A DNA stretch of 64,000 bases from PWND01 sp964614525 (GTDB lineage: Bacteria > Bacteroidota > Bacteroidia > Bacteroidales > UBA7960): contig CAZTPA010000006.1 in the NCBI GenBank assembly GCA_964614525.1, positions 7,003 to 71,002 on the forward strand. Direction: 5' to 3'. Position 1 is the stretch's first letter. Each line of letters starts with the position of its first letter. The notes beneath the pieces were generated by a model that was not told the DNA's origin, searched no databases, and was given only the letters and a program-made list of their open reading frames with translations. Below, piece after piece: positions 1 to 8,602 of this stretch. The position numbers and the translations under genes are program-made.

Positions 1-140
1 ATGGCAGCAGTAGCTCCATGGGCATAAACATTTATTATACCATTCTCCGTTTCGCTTTTATTTAAAACATTTTCAACTTCGCGGGTTATATCAACCAAAC
101 ATTCTCTTTGGTATGTTTTTATTGTGATGGTTTTCTGCAT
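1..140 (-). CDS. yjbQ: YjbQ-family (UPF0047) protein, N-terminal part
   Basis: The first 46 codons of a minus-strand gene are visible; the rest lies beyond the left edge. Translation begins MQKTITIKTYQRECLVDITR and continues to INVYAHGATAA. The N-terminal strand pattern and the 'I/VNVY-x-HxTxA' stretch are typical of the UPF0047/YjbQ family, small proteins of about 130-140 residues. E. coli YjbQ has been linked to thiamine-phosphate synthase-like activity; the physiological role is unsettled. The ATG at 138-140 is the only plausible start. Family assignment rests on this short stretch only. Confidence 0.75.
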   Translation of the reverse strand, partial: MQKTITIKTYQRECLVDITREVENVLNKSETENGIINVYAHGATAA

Positions 141-512
141 ACAAATTAGTGTTTTTGATATTAGACAAAGCTAATTAACTAATTTATAATCAACTAACTT
201 AATTGCAAAATTATATATTTATTTCAATCAATCATAATAATATCATATCAAAAATAACCACCTTACTTGAATCTACAATCCGCATGGAATAGCTCAAGTA
301 AAGCATTATACTTAACAATAAATTAAGTAAAAAAAGCTTGAAACACATATAAATAAAAAGCCAGTGAAAAGCAAATATTTTTTAATGGCTATATTCTATA
401 AATCTATATCAACTTTATTATTCAAAGATAAAGTTTGCATTTATATTATTTGTGAAAGGAATTTTACTTTGAGAAGAGTTTGCTTCATTTGAATTAATTT
501 TTGTTCTGGAAA

Positions 513-695
513 ATGTATAAGGCGAGCCGGCAACTCGCCTTATACACATTTAACCACCAAAACAAAAAACAACATTAACCAAATTACCAACTAAAACCAT
601 GAAAACATGAAAACTATTCTTAACCCAATAACATACAGTAAGCGAGTTTATTTTCAAAAAAATAACAAGAAATATTACTGTTTGTTATTACAATA
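513..695 (-). ncRNA. candidate intergenic small RNA ending in a GC-rich hairpin
   Basis: Reading leftward from the TACTTTTGTA element there are about 150 nt of U-rich sequence, then the stretch GGTGGTTAAATGTG, then a 12-bp stem (arms 515-526 and 534-545) and a short U run. The locus near 12.0 kb has the same order: promoter element, U-rich tract, GTGGTTATTAATTGTG, hairpin, U run. Neither locus has coding potential. The alternative is a long 5' leader of yjbQ or a 3' extension of the gene at 832. This is inference from layout only. Confidence 0.3.
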
Positions 696-703
696 CAAAA
701 GTA
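696..703 (-). promoter_or_regulatory. candidate promoter -7 element (TACTTTTG) of a small RNA
   Basis: On the minus strand this reads TACTTTTG followed by TA, an exact match to the Bacteroidota -7 consensus TAnnTTTG. No clear TTG -33 element lies 19-23 bp upstream, so the promoter is only partly supported. The same TACTTTTGTA string starts the second candidate RNA near 12.1 kb. Confidence 0.35.
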
Positions 704-831
704 TTTTTAAACACGATATTAAACTACAGTATAAATACTGAATTTAAATACGTGTTTGTCGCAAATTGATTATCAATGACTTGCAGCCCCTTGTAAACAG
801 TCAGTGCAGACTAAAGAACAAATAGAAACTA

Positions 832-2010
832 TTATATTTTGTTAAAATATTTTTTTTCAAAGTATTCAAATGAAGGTATATTTCTATGAGCCCATTTATC
901 AATTATTACACCATTTTTCAACAATACAAGACCCGGATTTGATCTCACAATAGTTTTTAACACTATGTCATCTGATTGATAAAATGGATAAGATGTTTGA
1001 TATTTATGTCGGAAAGCATCAATTTTTTCAAATGAATTTCCTGCCAGAACTATAAAAGAATAGCCTTTTTCCTCAACTTTCGCGGCAAGTTTATTTATTC
1101 TATTCTTAAAGGCATCAGCATCAGCAGTAAAGAGATTATGTGCAACAATTACAAACTGATAATCAGGATTAGTTAAAAATAAATCTGTATAATCATTTCC
1201 ATCTTCATCAATAATATAAAAATTCTCAATTTTTGGTGGTTTTCCGGCATCAATAATAACTTCTTTTCTTGATTTGAAAGTCCACTCATTAGAATCAGGC
1301 ACACCTTTTTCCATAAGTTCGTCCTGAGACAAAGTCAAAATCTCACCGGTTTCATTATTTTCATACAAAAAAGTGATACTGAATTCTGCAGCCTTTTCCT
1401 CCTCCATGAGTTCCTGAACATTATTTCCAATCTTCCAAGGTCTGAAATCAATTATCGGCAAATTTCTTAAACAGTAAAAAGACAGCCATAGTATAGCCAA
1501 AGCAATAACTCCCAATAACATCCAGTCTCGTTTTTTATCCAGTAATGGCTTTATAGTTTTACGCTTAAAGAAAATAAACATTGCAGATGCTAAAAGAACA
1601 ATATTTTTATAAAAGGTATCCCAATTACTTATAATAATGGCATCTCCGAAGCACCCGCAGTCGGGAACAGGATTTTTTACTGCGATATATAAGGTAAGAG
1701 GAGTAAAAAACAGCATAAAAAGCAGAGCACCCCATGCAGTATATCGCATTCTTAGCCCGAGCAAAACAGCCATTCCTATAATAAACTCTAGTCCATTTAA
1801 AGTAATAGACATAGGAAGAGACATCGGCATAAGCCATTCCATTCCAAAGGCCAAAAAATAATCCTGAAGTTTATATGCAGTGCCAAGAGGATCAATAGCC
1901 TTTACGAATCCTGAGGCGACAAACGTAAGTCCAAATAAAAATCTGGCAATCCATAGTGTTATTTGGACAAGTCTTTTTTTGTTTTCGAATTTACTCATAT
2001 TATTATCCAT
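832..2010 (-). CDS. BT_3928-like DoxX/MauE-type membrane protein with C-terminal thioredoxin-like region
   Basis: 392 residues. Hydrophobic segments at about 18-37, 65-85, 92-112 and 132-150 form a DoxX/MauE-like four-helix module, and the motif DCGCFGD (Cys118, Cys120) sits between helices three and four as in MauE-type proteins. One more hydrophobic segment (about 163-181) is followed by a soluble C-terminal region with a thioredoxin-like pattern (YQFVIVAHNLF, then SFIVLAGN and SYPFYQSDD) but no CxxC. The layout matches Bacteroides BT_3928-like proteins, whose function is unknown; electron transfer or disulfide chemistry at the membrane is plausible. DUF1573 lies just upstream, and this pair is common in the phylum. 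An in-frame ATG four codons downstream could also be the start. Confidence 0.75.
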   Translation of the reverse strand: MDNNMSKFENKKRLVQITLWIARFLFGLTFVASGFVKAIDPLGTAYKLQDYFLAFGMEWLMPMSLPMSITLNGLEFIIGMAVLLGLRMRYTAWGALLFMLFFTPLTLYIAVKNPVPDCGCFGDAIIISNWDTFYKNIVLLASAMFIFFKRKTIKPLLDKKRDWMLLGVIALAILWLSFYCLRNLPIIDFRPWKIGNNVQELMEEEKAAEFSITFLYENNETGEILTLSQDELMEKGVPDSNEWTFKSRKEVIIDAGKPPKIENFYIIDEDGNDYTDLFLTNPDYQFVIVAHNLFTADADAFKNRINKLAAKVEEKGYSFIVLAGNSFEKIDAFRHKYQTSYPFYQSDDIVLKTIVRSNPGLVLLKNGVIIDKWAHRNIPSFEYFEKKYFNKI

Positions 2011-2031
2011 TACGTATGTATAAAACTGAAT

Positions 2032-2073
2032 AAAAAAAAATGTATTGTAATGAATTACAATACACTTTTTTTA
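2032..2073. terminator. bidirectional intrinsic terminator
   Basis: An 11-bp perfect stem (TGTATTGTAAT with ATTACAATACA, tiny loop) is flanked by nine A on the left and seven T on the right, so it can terminate in both directions. On the minus strand it lies between DUF1573 and the DoxX gene. It should reduce read-through and make DUF1573 the more abundant transcript. Confidence 0.8.
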
Positions 2074-2109
2074 TTCTAATTAAAAAACAATAAGAAAATA
2101 TTATTCTTA

Positions 2110-2556
2110 TTATTCTCCATTAAACACATCTTCTTCAGCTTTTACAACCTTGCCTTTAATGCGAAAAACTTTTTGTCCGGCGGGTTCGTTAGATAAAACG
2201 GTAACAACTCTGCTAACATTATGAGGCCTTGGCGCTAACCTGAATTTAACTTTTATTATACCCTTGTCACCAGGACTAATAGGCTCTCTGGGCCATTCCA
2301 TAATACGAGTTCCGCAACAACCTCTAACCTGAGAAAGAATAAGAGGCTCATTACCGGAATTTACAAATTCGATTTCCAAATTATATTCCTCTAGTTCATT
2401 AACTTTGATCTCACCTAGCTCTTCTGCTTCTTTAACAAACTCTAATTTAGGACCCTCAACTTCTTCAACATTTTTAGCAGACAAATCTGCAACTAAAAAA
2501 AATACAAAAACTGACATTATTACAAATGCAATTTTTGAATAGCCTTTATTTTTCAT
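2110..2556 (-). CDS. DUF1573 domain secreted protein
   Basis: 148 residues from the ATG at 2554-2556; a TTG two codons upstream is less likely. The N-terminus MKNKGYSKIAFVIMSVFVFF is a signal peptide with possible cleavage near LSAKN. The mature part follows the DUF1573 pattern: an Ig-like fold with 'FVNSGNEPLILSQVRGCCGT', then 'PISPGDKGIIKVKF' and a final 'VLSNEP...FRIKGKV'. The usual CGCT-like cysteine motif appears as GCCGT. DUF1573 proteins are periplasmic or surface proteins of Bacteroidota with unknown function. It is probably co-transcribed with the DoxX gene through a leaky terminator. Confidence 0.85.
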   Translation of the reverse strand: MKNKGYSKIAFVIMSVFVFFLVADLSAKNVEEVEGPKLEFVKEAEELGEIKVNELEEYNLEIEFVNSGNEPLILSQVRGCCGTRIMEWPREPISPGDKGIIKVKFRLAPRPHNVSRVVTVLSNEPAGQKVFRIKGKVVKAEEDVFNGE

Positions 2557-2760
2557 AATCAAAATACTTTAATAAAATTAATAAATCCGTAAAAAAATCT
2601 TTTTCAAGAAATGTGCCAAAATACCATTAGAAGTAATAAAATACAATAACTAAGCTCAGTATAAATGGCTAAATGTATAAACTTTTTTGAAAACAACAAA
2701 ATGCTTTTTGTTTATACAAAATTATACAATTTTTTCTACATTAATAATTTTCCAATTTTT

Positions 2761-2793
2761 AAAATAAAAAAAATGCCGACAATAAATCGGCAT
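2761..2793 (-). terminator. intrinsic terminator of the ArsR gene
   Basis: On the minus strand a 7-bp stem (ATGCCGA with TCGGCAT, 7-nt loop) is followed by a U-rich run of about ten residues. It lies 28 bp after the ArsR stop codon, which isolates arsR from the DUF1573 gene. Confidence 0.75.
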
Positions 2794-2820
2794 AAAACAT
2801 TAAATACTCCTAGAATTTTT

Positions 2821-3114
2821 TTAATTACATCGGCTTAAGCAATCAACTATTTGACTGATTGCCTCATGCTTCAGAGAATAAAAGGTGTTTTTACCACTTC
2901 TTGTGGAATCAAGGACACCTTTGGTTTTAAGAATATTTAAGTGATGAGAAGCGCTTGCTTGTTCAATCTTCAATTGCTCATAAATCTCAGTTACGTTCAT
3001 TCGATCTTTTTTCTCAAGTAATCCAATAATTGCTATTCGCATAGGATGTGCTATGGCACGCAGCTTACTGGCAGCTTCTTCTAGTTTTTTAGGTGACAAT
3101 TTTGGGTTTCCCAT
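2821..3114 (-). CDS. ArsR-family winged-helix transcriptional regulator
   Basis: 97 residues, the normal length for the family. The order is helix-turn-helix with LRAIAHPMRIAIIGLLE (about 18-34), the recognition helix region EQASASHHLNILK (about 51-63), then the wing TRSGKNTFYSL. The usual metal-binding ELCVC motif in helix 3 is absent. Two cysteines at the extreme C-terminus (DCLSRCN) could sense metal or redox state, but this is speculative. The gene is monocistronic with its own promoter and terminator. Its target is unknown; the adjacent DUF1573/DoxX genes and its own promoter are the obvious candidates. Confidence 0.85.
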   Translation of the reverse strand: MGNPKLSPKKLEEAASKLRAIAHPMRIAIIGLLEKKDRMNVTEIYEQLKIEQASASHHLNILKTKGVLDSTRSGKNTFYSLKHEAISQIVDCLSRCN

Positions 3115-3415
3115 AACAAAACTAATTATTAATTTATCGGTTTGAATACTAAATATTTCTATTTAGGCAACAAATGTAATAATTTAATTATACATATTTA
3201 ACAAATTGAATATTTTTTTAATAAAATTTGAAGACCAAATACTGCATATACATTGCTGAATAACAATTCTTTGATCGAATTAATTAAATAAATGTATAGA
3301 TTTTTATATAACTAAAAAGGTCTATTAAGATTAATTGTAATCTGTTGTTTTTAAAGAATTTAAGGTCTTAAATGATTTTGCATATTAGTTATTCTATATG
3401 GGTAATTTTTTTGTG
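3115..3415. other. 301-bp spacer between arsR and sdhB
   Basis: No gene is visible. The left part carries the ArsR promoter. The remainder is the 3' region of sdhB, and I see no convincing intrinsic terminator for the sdh operon in it. Confidence 0.5.
3171..3204 (-). promoter_or_regulatory. promoter of the ArsR gene
   Basis: On the minus strand a TTG (3202-3204) is followed after 23 bp by TACATTTG (3171-3178), matching the phylum pattern TTG-N19-23-TAnnTTTG. Transcription would start about 50 bp upstream of the ArsR ATG. Confidence 0.55.
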
Positions 3416-4165
3416 TTATTTATGTTTACACACTTTTGCTGTAAGAAAATCTCTATTCATTTTTGCAATAAATTCAACCGGGACATTTTTAGGGCAATCA
3501 TACTCACAACCATAAGTATTTGAGCAGAATCCAAATCCAAGTTCATCCATCTTCAGTACCATCTTTTCAACTCTGGCTGACGCTTCTATTTTTCCCTGTG
3601 GCAACATATTTAATTGGGCAACTTTTGCTGCTACAAAAAGCATCGCGGAAGAATTTTTGCAAGCAGCAACACATGCACCACATCCAATGCATGTAGCTGC
3701 ATCAAAGGCCTTATCTCCTATTCTTTTCTTAACAGGAATATTATTTGCATCCTGAGCAGATGAAGTATCCACATTAACAAAACCACCGGCTTTAATAACT
3801 TCATCCAGAGAGGATCTATCAACCATAAGGTCTTTAATTACCGGGAATGCCCTTGATCTCCATGGTTCAACAACAATTGTTTCTCCATCTTTAAAAAACC
3901 TCATCCTTAGCTCACAGGTGGTGGTTCCACGCATTGGGCCGTGTGGACGTCCATTTATGTACATTCCGCAGCAACCGCAAATACCCTCCCGGCAATCATG
4001 ATCAAAAGTTACCGGATCATTACCTTCCTTTATTAGCTTAGTATTGAGATAATCCAGCATTTCCAGGAAAGACATTTCCGGGGAAACACCATCCAGCTTA
4101 TACGTTTCAAATTTTCCTTTATGATTGGCGTTTTTTTGTCGCCAGATTTTCAGCTTAATATTCAT
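3416..4165 (-). CDS. sdhB: succinate dehydrogenase/fumarate reductase iron-sulfur subunit
   Basis: 249 residues. It carries electrons between the flavoprotein SdhA and the membrane subunit SdhC. All cluster ligands are visible: the plant-type [2Fe-2S] motif with Cys58, Cys63, Cys66 and Cys84; a ferredoxin motif CIGCGACVAAC at 159-169; and a second cysteine set CSNTYGCEYDCPK at 214-226. This is the third gene of an sdhCAB operon, 38 bp after sdhA, the usual order for the single-membrane-subunit enzymes of Bacteroidota. Sequence alone does not fix the direction (succinate oxidation or fumarate reduction). Confidence 0.96.
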   Translation of the reverse strand: MNIKLKIWRQKNANHKGKFETYKLDGVSPEMSFLEMLDYLNTKLIKEGNDPVTFDHDCREGICGCCGMYINGRPHGPMRGTTTCELRMRFFKDGETIVVEPWRSRAFPVIKDLMVDRSSLDEVIKAGGFVNVDTSSAQDANNIPVKKRIGDKAFDAATCIGCGACVAACKNSSAMLFVAAKVAQLNMLPQGKIEASARVEKMVLKMDELGFGFCSNTYGCEYDCPKNVPVEFIAKMNRDFLTAKVCKHK

Positions 4166-4203
4166 AATTATCTTTTATAAAACTATAAACAAATGAATGA
4201 TTT

Positions 4204-6123
4204 CTACTTATAATCCCTTGCTTTTAATTCAACAAATTCAAACTTCAGGGGTTCTTTATGAAGTTCTGGTTTTTCTTTATTCCCTTTATACTCCCAGGCT
4301 GCAACAAAAGAAAAATCCTCATCCTGTCTCATTGCTTCACCTTGAGCTGTTTGGTATTCTTCTCTAAAATGGGCACCACAAGACTCATTGCGCGACATTG
4401 CATCAATACACATTAACTTCCCTATTTCAAAGAAATCGGCAACGCGTAAAGCTTTTTCAAGTTCCTGATTGAGTTCATTTGCTGCACCGGGAACTTTAAC
4501 ATCTTTCCAAAACTCTTCCTCAAGTTCATCTACCAAAGCTAAAGCTTTTTCTAATCCTTCAGCTTTTCTAATCATTCCGCAATAATCCCAAAGAATTTTA
4601 CCAAGTCTTTTATGAAAAGATGTAACAGTTTGACTACCATCAATACTTAATAATTTTTCTATTCTCTCTTCAACTCTCTGTGCCGCCTTATCAAATTCAT
4701 TAGTATCGGTAGGAATTTTGGGTGTTTTAATATCATCTGCCAGATAATTGGTTATAGTATTTGGCAAAATAAAATATCCATCACCGGCACATTGCATTAA
4801 TGAACTTGCTCCCAATCTATTGGCACCATGATCGGAGAAATTTGATTCTCCAATAGAGAATAAGCCATTAATAGTTGTCATAAGATTATAATCGACCCAT
4901 AAACCACCCATAGTATAGTGGCCTGCCGGATATATTCTCATTGGTTCTTCATAAGGATTCACACCTGAAATTTTCTCATACATTTCAAATAAGTTTCCAT
5001 ACTTATCTTGAATAGCCTTTTTGCCATGCTTTTCTATTGCCTGAGAAAAATCCAGATAAACAGATAATCCTGAATCTCCGGCTCCATAACCTGCATCGCA
5101 ACGTTCTTTTGCAGCTCTAGAAGCAACATCTCTGGGTACAAGATTTCCAAATGCAGGATATCTTCTTTCAAGGTAATAATCCCTCTCTTCTTCCGGTATT
5201 TCGTTAGGATGGCGTTTATCATTTTTTACAGAAGACACCCAAACTCTTCCATCATTTCTAAGCGACTCTGACATAAGAGTTAGTTTGCTTTGATACTCGT
5301 TGAGCACCGGAATACTTGTGGGGTGAATTTGAATAAAGCTGGGATTAGCAAAAAACGCTCCTTGTTTATATGCACTCCAGGCAGCAGAAGCATTACTTCC
5401 AAGTGCTAAAGTTGATAAATAAAAGACCGTGCCGTATCCACCTGTTGCCAAAACCACAGCATGAGCGGAATACTTCTCTATTTCTCCTGTCACAAGATTT
5501 CTGGCAATTATACCTCTGGCTTTACCATCAACAACAACCACATCAAGCATATCTCTTCTCGGATACATTGTAACTCTTCCTTTAGAAATTTGTCGTGAGA
5601 GAGAAGAATATGTTCCAAGAAGGCATTGCTGACCTGTTTGACCTTTTGCATAAAATGTTCTGGAAACCTGAACACCTCCAAACGATCGTGTATCAAGCAT
5701 TCCGCCATAATCTCTTGCAAAAGGGACTCCCATGGCTGTAAAATGATCAATCACAGAGTTACTGACTTCAGCAGCACGATAAACATTTGCTTCACGCGCC
5801 CTATAGTCACCTCCTTTAATCATATCAACAAAAAGCCGGTAAGTGCTATCTCCATCATTTTTGTAGTTCTTAGCAGCATTAATACCACCCTGTGCTGCAA
5901 CGGAATGAGCTCTTCGTGGAGAATCCTGAAAACAAAAAACCTTGACATTATATCCTAATTCTCCTAATGCACTGGCTGCGGCAGAGCCGGCAATTCCTGT
6001 TCCAACAACAATAATTTCTAATTTTTTCTTATTAGCAGGATTAACAAGCCGCATTGAACTTTTATAATTATTCCATTTTTCAGCTAATGGGCCGGGCGGA
6101 ATTTTTGAATTTAATCGAGTCAT
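4204..6123 (-). CDS. sdhA: succinate dehydrogenase/fumarate reductase flavoprotein subunit
   Basis: 639 residues. Catalytic subunit for succinate/fumarate interconversion on the cytoplasmic side of the membrane. The FAD-binding Rossmann motif GTGIAGSAAASALGELG is at 41-57. The covalent FAD site is HSVAAQGG (His73), and the active-site stretch 'YPAGHYTMGGLWVD' lies in the middle of the protein. The C-terminal helical domain contains the conserved 'SRNESCGAHFREEY'. The length matches Bacteroides-type FrdA/SdhA. It lies between sdhC (58 bp upstream) and sdhB (38 bp downstream). Confidence 0.97.
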   Translation of the reverse strand: MTRLNSKIPPGPLAEKWNNYKSSMRLVNPANKKKLEIIVVGTGIAGSAAASALGELGYNVKVFCFQDSPRRAHSVAAQGGINAAKNYKNDGDSTYRLFVDMIKGGDYRAREANVYRAAEVSNSVIDHFTAMGVPFARDYGGMLDTRSFGGVQVSRTFYAKGQTGQQCLLGTYSSLSRQISKGRVTMYPRRDMLDVVVVDGKARGIIARNLVTGEIEKYSAHAVVLATGGYGTVFYLSTLALGSNASAAWSAYKQGAFFANPSFIQIHPTSIPVLNEYQSKLTLMSESLRNDGRVWVSSVKNDKRHPNEIPEEERDYYLERRYPAFGNLVPRDVASRAAKERCDAGYGAGDSGLSVYLDFSQAIEKHGKKAIQDKYGNLFEMYEKISGVNPYEEPMRIYPAGHYTMGGLWVDYNLMTTINGLFSIGESNFSDHGANRLGASSLMQCAGDGYFILPNTITNYLADDIKTPKIPTDTNEFDKAAQRVEERIEKLLSIDGSQTVTSFHKRLGKILWDYCGMIRKAEGLEKALALVDELEEEFWKDVKVPGAANELNQELEKALRVADFFEIGKLMCIDAMSRNESCGAHFREEYQTAQGEAMRQDEDFSFVAAWEYKGNKEKPELHKEPLKFEFVELKARDYK

Positions 6124-6181
6124 ATTTGTTTTGTTTGGTTGTGATTTAGCTTTTTTTAAATGCTGTTCTTAATCCCTGCAA

Positions 6182-6874
6182 CTATGCAGGACTATAGAAA
6201 AATAAAAAATAAATCGGAATTATTGAAAAACCAATCGCAATAAACAATGCATAAAATGTTCCTAATACTTTAATGAAAGGCATATACTTGCTATGGTTTA
6301 GTCCATAAGTTTGAAAAACAGACTGAAATGCGTGCTTTAAATGAAATCCAAGAAAAAGAAAGGAAATAAGATATACTGCAGAGTAAAAAGGATTCTGGAA
6401 TAATTCAATTGCCATATTATAAAAATCCTTTTCATGTGATGCAGTTTCAGGAATTGCAACAAAACCCACTTTAATAAAAAAGAAATGAAACAAATGCAGA
6501 ACTAAAAATATCAGGATAATTATACCTGTATGAATCATAAAATTAGAAAAAGGGCTTACCTCTGTGCGTAATGACTTATTATATTTTATCGGCCTTGCCC
6601 GATAGTTATAAATCTCCAAAATTACCCCGATAATAATATGTATTATAAAGCCTGCGAATAAAACATATTCCATGATTTTAATCAATGGATTACTTGAAAG
6701 GAAATCAACAGCTTCATCAAATGCCTTACCATCATTTCCAACAAGCATCAATAGGTTTGTAAAAAGGTGTATTAGTAAGAATAGCATTAAAAACAAACCC
6801 GCTGCAGCCATTATATATTTTTTTGTGAGCGAGGAAACAAATTGTTGGTTTTTTTTGTTCTTTTTCCGTTCCAT
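6182..6874 (-). CDS. sdhC: succinate dehydrogenase/fumarate reductase cytochrome b subunit (type B)
   Basis: 230 residues with five hydrophobic helices (about 21-43, 66-90, 112-134, 155-175 and 203-226). This is the single-chain, di-haem type B anchor that binds quinone. Candidate haem histidines lie in helix one (LIHLF), helix two (GFIIHIIIG), the third helix (MIHTG, LHLFHFF) and helix four (LGFHLKHAF). It is the first gene of sdhCAB, transcribed from the spacer shared with the divergent aminopeptidase gene. The N-terminus is strongly basic, consistent with a cytoplasmic start. Confidence 0.93.
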   Translation of the reverse strand: MERKKNKKNQQFVSSLTKKYIMAAAGLFLMLFLLIHLFTNLLMLVGNDGKAFDEAVDFLSSNPLIKIMEYVLFAGFIIHIIIGVILEIYNYRARPIKYNKSLRTEVSPFSNFMIHTGIIILIFLVLHLFHFFFIKVGFVAIPETASHEKDFYNMAIELFQNPFYSAVYLISFLFLGFHLKHAFQSVFQTYGLNHSKYMPFIKVLGTFYALFIAIGFSIIPIYFLFFYSPA

Positions 6875-6950
6875 TTATGTTAGATTTTTATTCGTATGTA
6901 AATCTATTTTTGTTTATTTGCATATAGATTTTTGAAAAATCATCGCATAA

Positions 6951-6983
6951 CAAATATATATGTTATAAATCAAATCTTTACAA
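6951..6983 (-). promoter_or_regulatory. candidate promoter of sdhCAB
   Basis: On the minus strand TTG (6981-6983) is followed after 22 bp by TATATTTG (6951-6958), close to the Bacteroidota consensus. It would give a 5' leader of about 70 nt before sdhC. Confidence 0.5.
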
Positions 6984-7083
6984 TAATTTATCAAATTTGT
7001 AATCTGTTTAAATAAGATGTTTAAAAAACCCGGAACTTATTAATAATCAATAAATAAAAGTATAATAATTAAAAACAAAAGAT

Positions 7084-8475
7084 ATGTTTAATAAAAATGT
7101 TTATCAAAAGCGTAGAGAAAAACTCAAAGAAAATGTAAAAAGCGGCATTATTTTGATTTTGGGAAATGTCGATTCTCCAATGAATTATCCTGCAAACACA
7201 TATCAATTTAGGCAAGATAGCACTTTTTTATATTTCTTTGGCCTTGATAATCAAGGTTTAGCCGGAGTTTTAGATTTAGATAATAACAAAGATTATATTT
7301 TTGGAAATGATGTTTCTATGGATGACATCATTTGGATGGGGCCTCAGGCAAGCATGAAAGAACAAGCTGAAAGTGTTGGCGTAAAGCACACTGAAGAATA
7401 CAATGCTCTTTTTGACTTTATAAAAAAAGCGAAAGATGACAAAAAAGTTATACATTTTCTTCCGCAATACAGGGCTGAAAATAAATTATTAATTGAAAAG
7501 CTTCTTGATATAAAGCCAGATGATCAGCCCAAAAAAGTTTCTATGGAGCTTATTAATGCTGTTGTCGATTTACGCTCAATAAAAGAAGATGTAGAAATTG
7601 CAGAAATCGAGAAAGTAATGGATACGGCTTATGAAATGCATACTACAGCTATGAAAATGACTAAACCCGGTATGTATGAAAGAGAAATATCAGGCACACT
7701 TGAAGGCATTGCACTTGCAAAAGGGGGAATGTTGTCTTTTCCAATAATTTTAACTGTAAATGGAGAAACTCTTCACAACCATTACCATGGAAACAAAATG
7801 GAGGAAGGCCGGTTGTTGTTAATTGATTGTGGAGCTGAAAATGATATGCACTATGCCTCTGACCACACAAGAACAATTCCGGTAAACGGGAAATTCACAA
7901 CAAAGCAAAAAGACATTTATAACATTGTTTTGCGATCACAACTTAAAGCTATTGATGCAATAAAACCGGGAATTAATTTTAAAAGCATTCACATGCTTGC
8001 TGCTGAAGAACTGGCAAAAGGGCTTAAAGAACTTGAGCTTATGAAAGGTGATATCAAAGAAGCTGTTGACAAAGGAGCTCATGCATTATTTATGCCTCAT
8101 GGACTTGGTCATATGATGGGACTTGATGTTCATGATATGGAAAATCTGGGCGAAAATCATGTTGGATATGATGAAGAGGTTAAGAGATCAGAAATTTTCG
8201 GAACAGCATTCTTAAGGCTTGGACGCAAGCTTAAAAAAGGATTTGTATTAACTGTTGAACCCGGCATTTATTTTATTCCTGCATTAATTGATAAATGGGA
8301 AAAAGAAGGAAAATTCAAAGAGCATATCAATTATGATAAGGTTAAAAAATACATTGGGTTTGGAGGAATAAGAATAGAGGATGATATTCTTGTTACTGAA
8401 AATGGATGCAAAGTACTCGGCAAACCAATCCCAAAAACAGTTGAAGAGATTGAGGAAATAATGAGCAAAAAATAA
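7084..8475 (+). CDS. pepP: Xaa-Pro aminopeptidase (M24B, PepP-like)
   Basis: 463 residues. It removes N-terminal residues preceding proline in the cytoplasm. An N-terminal creatinase-like domain (about 1-165) includes the typical 'NTYQFRQDSTFLYFFGL'. The pita-bread catalytic domain shows the two-metal ligand set: Asp in LIDCGAEN, Asp in YASDHTRTIP, His in LGHMMGLDVHD, Glu in TVEPGIYF and Glu in GGIRIEDD. Length and order match Bacteroidota PepP homologues. It is monocistronic, and its 3' end lies at a palindromic repeat shared with the convergent ABC transporter gene. Confidence 0.93.
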   Translation: MFNKNVYQKRREKLKENVKSGIILILGNVDSPMNYPANTYQFRQDSTFLYFFGLDNQGLAGVLDLDNNKDYIFGNDVSMDDIIWMGPQASMKEQAESVGVKHTEEYNALFDFIKKAKDDKKVIHFLPQYRAENKLLIEKLLDIKPDDQPKKVSMELINAVVDLRSIKEDVEIAEIEKVMDTAYEMHTTAMKMTKPGMYEREISGTLEGIALAKGGMLSFPIILTVNGETLHNHYHGNKMEEGRLLLIDCGAENDMHYASDHTRTIPVNGKFTTKQKDIYNIVLRSQLKAIDAIKPGINFKSIHMLAAEELAKGLKELELMKGDIKEAVDKGAHALFMPHGLGHMMGLDVHDMENLGENHVGYDEEVKRSEIFGTAFLRLGRKLKKGFVLTVEPGIYFIPALIDKWEKEGKFKEHINYDKVKKYIGFGGIRIEDDILVTENGCKVLGKPIPKTVEEIEEIMSKK

Positions 8476-8501
8476 TAATTTGCTTAGTCTATTTCATAAC
8501 A

Positions 8502-8573
8502 GGCTGTCTTAAAAGTTCTATTATTATAACGAAGGTTAAAATTCGTATAATCAGGCTTTTGAGACAGCTTTTT
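8502..8573. repeat. palindromic repeat copy 1 (terminator-like)
   Basis: GGCTGTCTTAAAAGTTCTA on the left pairs with CTTTTGAGACAGC on the right. Between them is a nested stem (TTATAACGAA with TTCGTATAA), giving one long hairpin, followed on the plus strand by TTTTT. It lies between convergent pepP and the ABC transporter gene. The left arm is nearly identical to the one near 22.8 kb (GGCTGTATCAAAAGTTCTAA), so this is a dispersed element and not a simple terminator. Confidence 0.7.
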
Positions 8574-8602
8574 AATTATTAAAAACACTTTCCACTCAAA
8601 TA

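Larger units (their letters stand above)
141..831. other. 691-bp intergenic region without a protein gene
   Basis: No open frame of convincing length or composition exists on either strand. The sequence is very AT-rich. The one strong structure is a 12-bp perfect inverted repeat (515-526 with 534-545, 7-nt loop). On the minus strand a TACTTTTG promoter-like element lies about 150 bp upstream of this hairpin, so I list a candidate small RNA separately. The left end should also hold the promoter of yjbQ. Confidence 0.5.

Noticed and set aside
515..545. Hairpin as part of a tRNA or other known structured RNA
   Set aside because: There is no cloverleaf, no CCA end and no second arm; a single long stem only.
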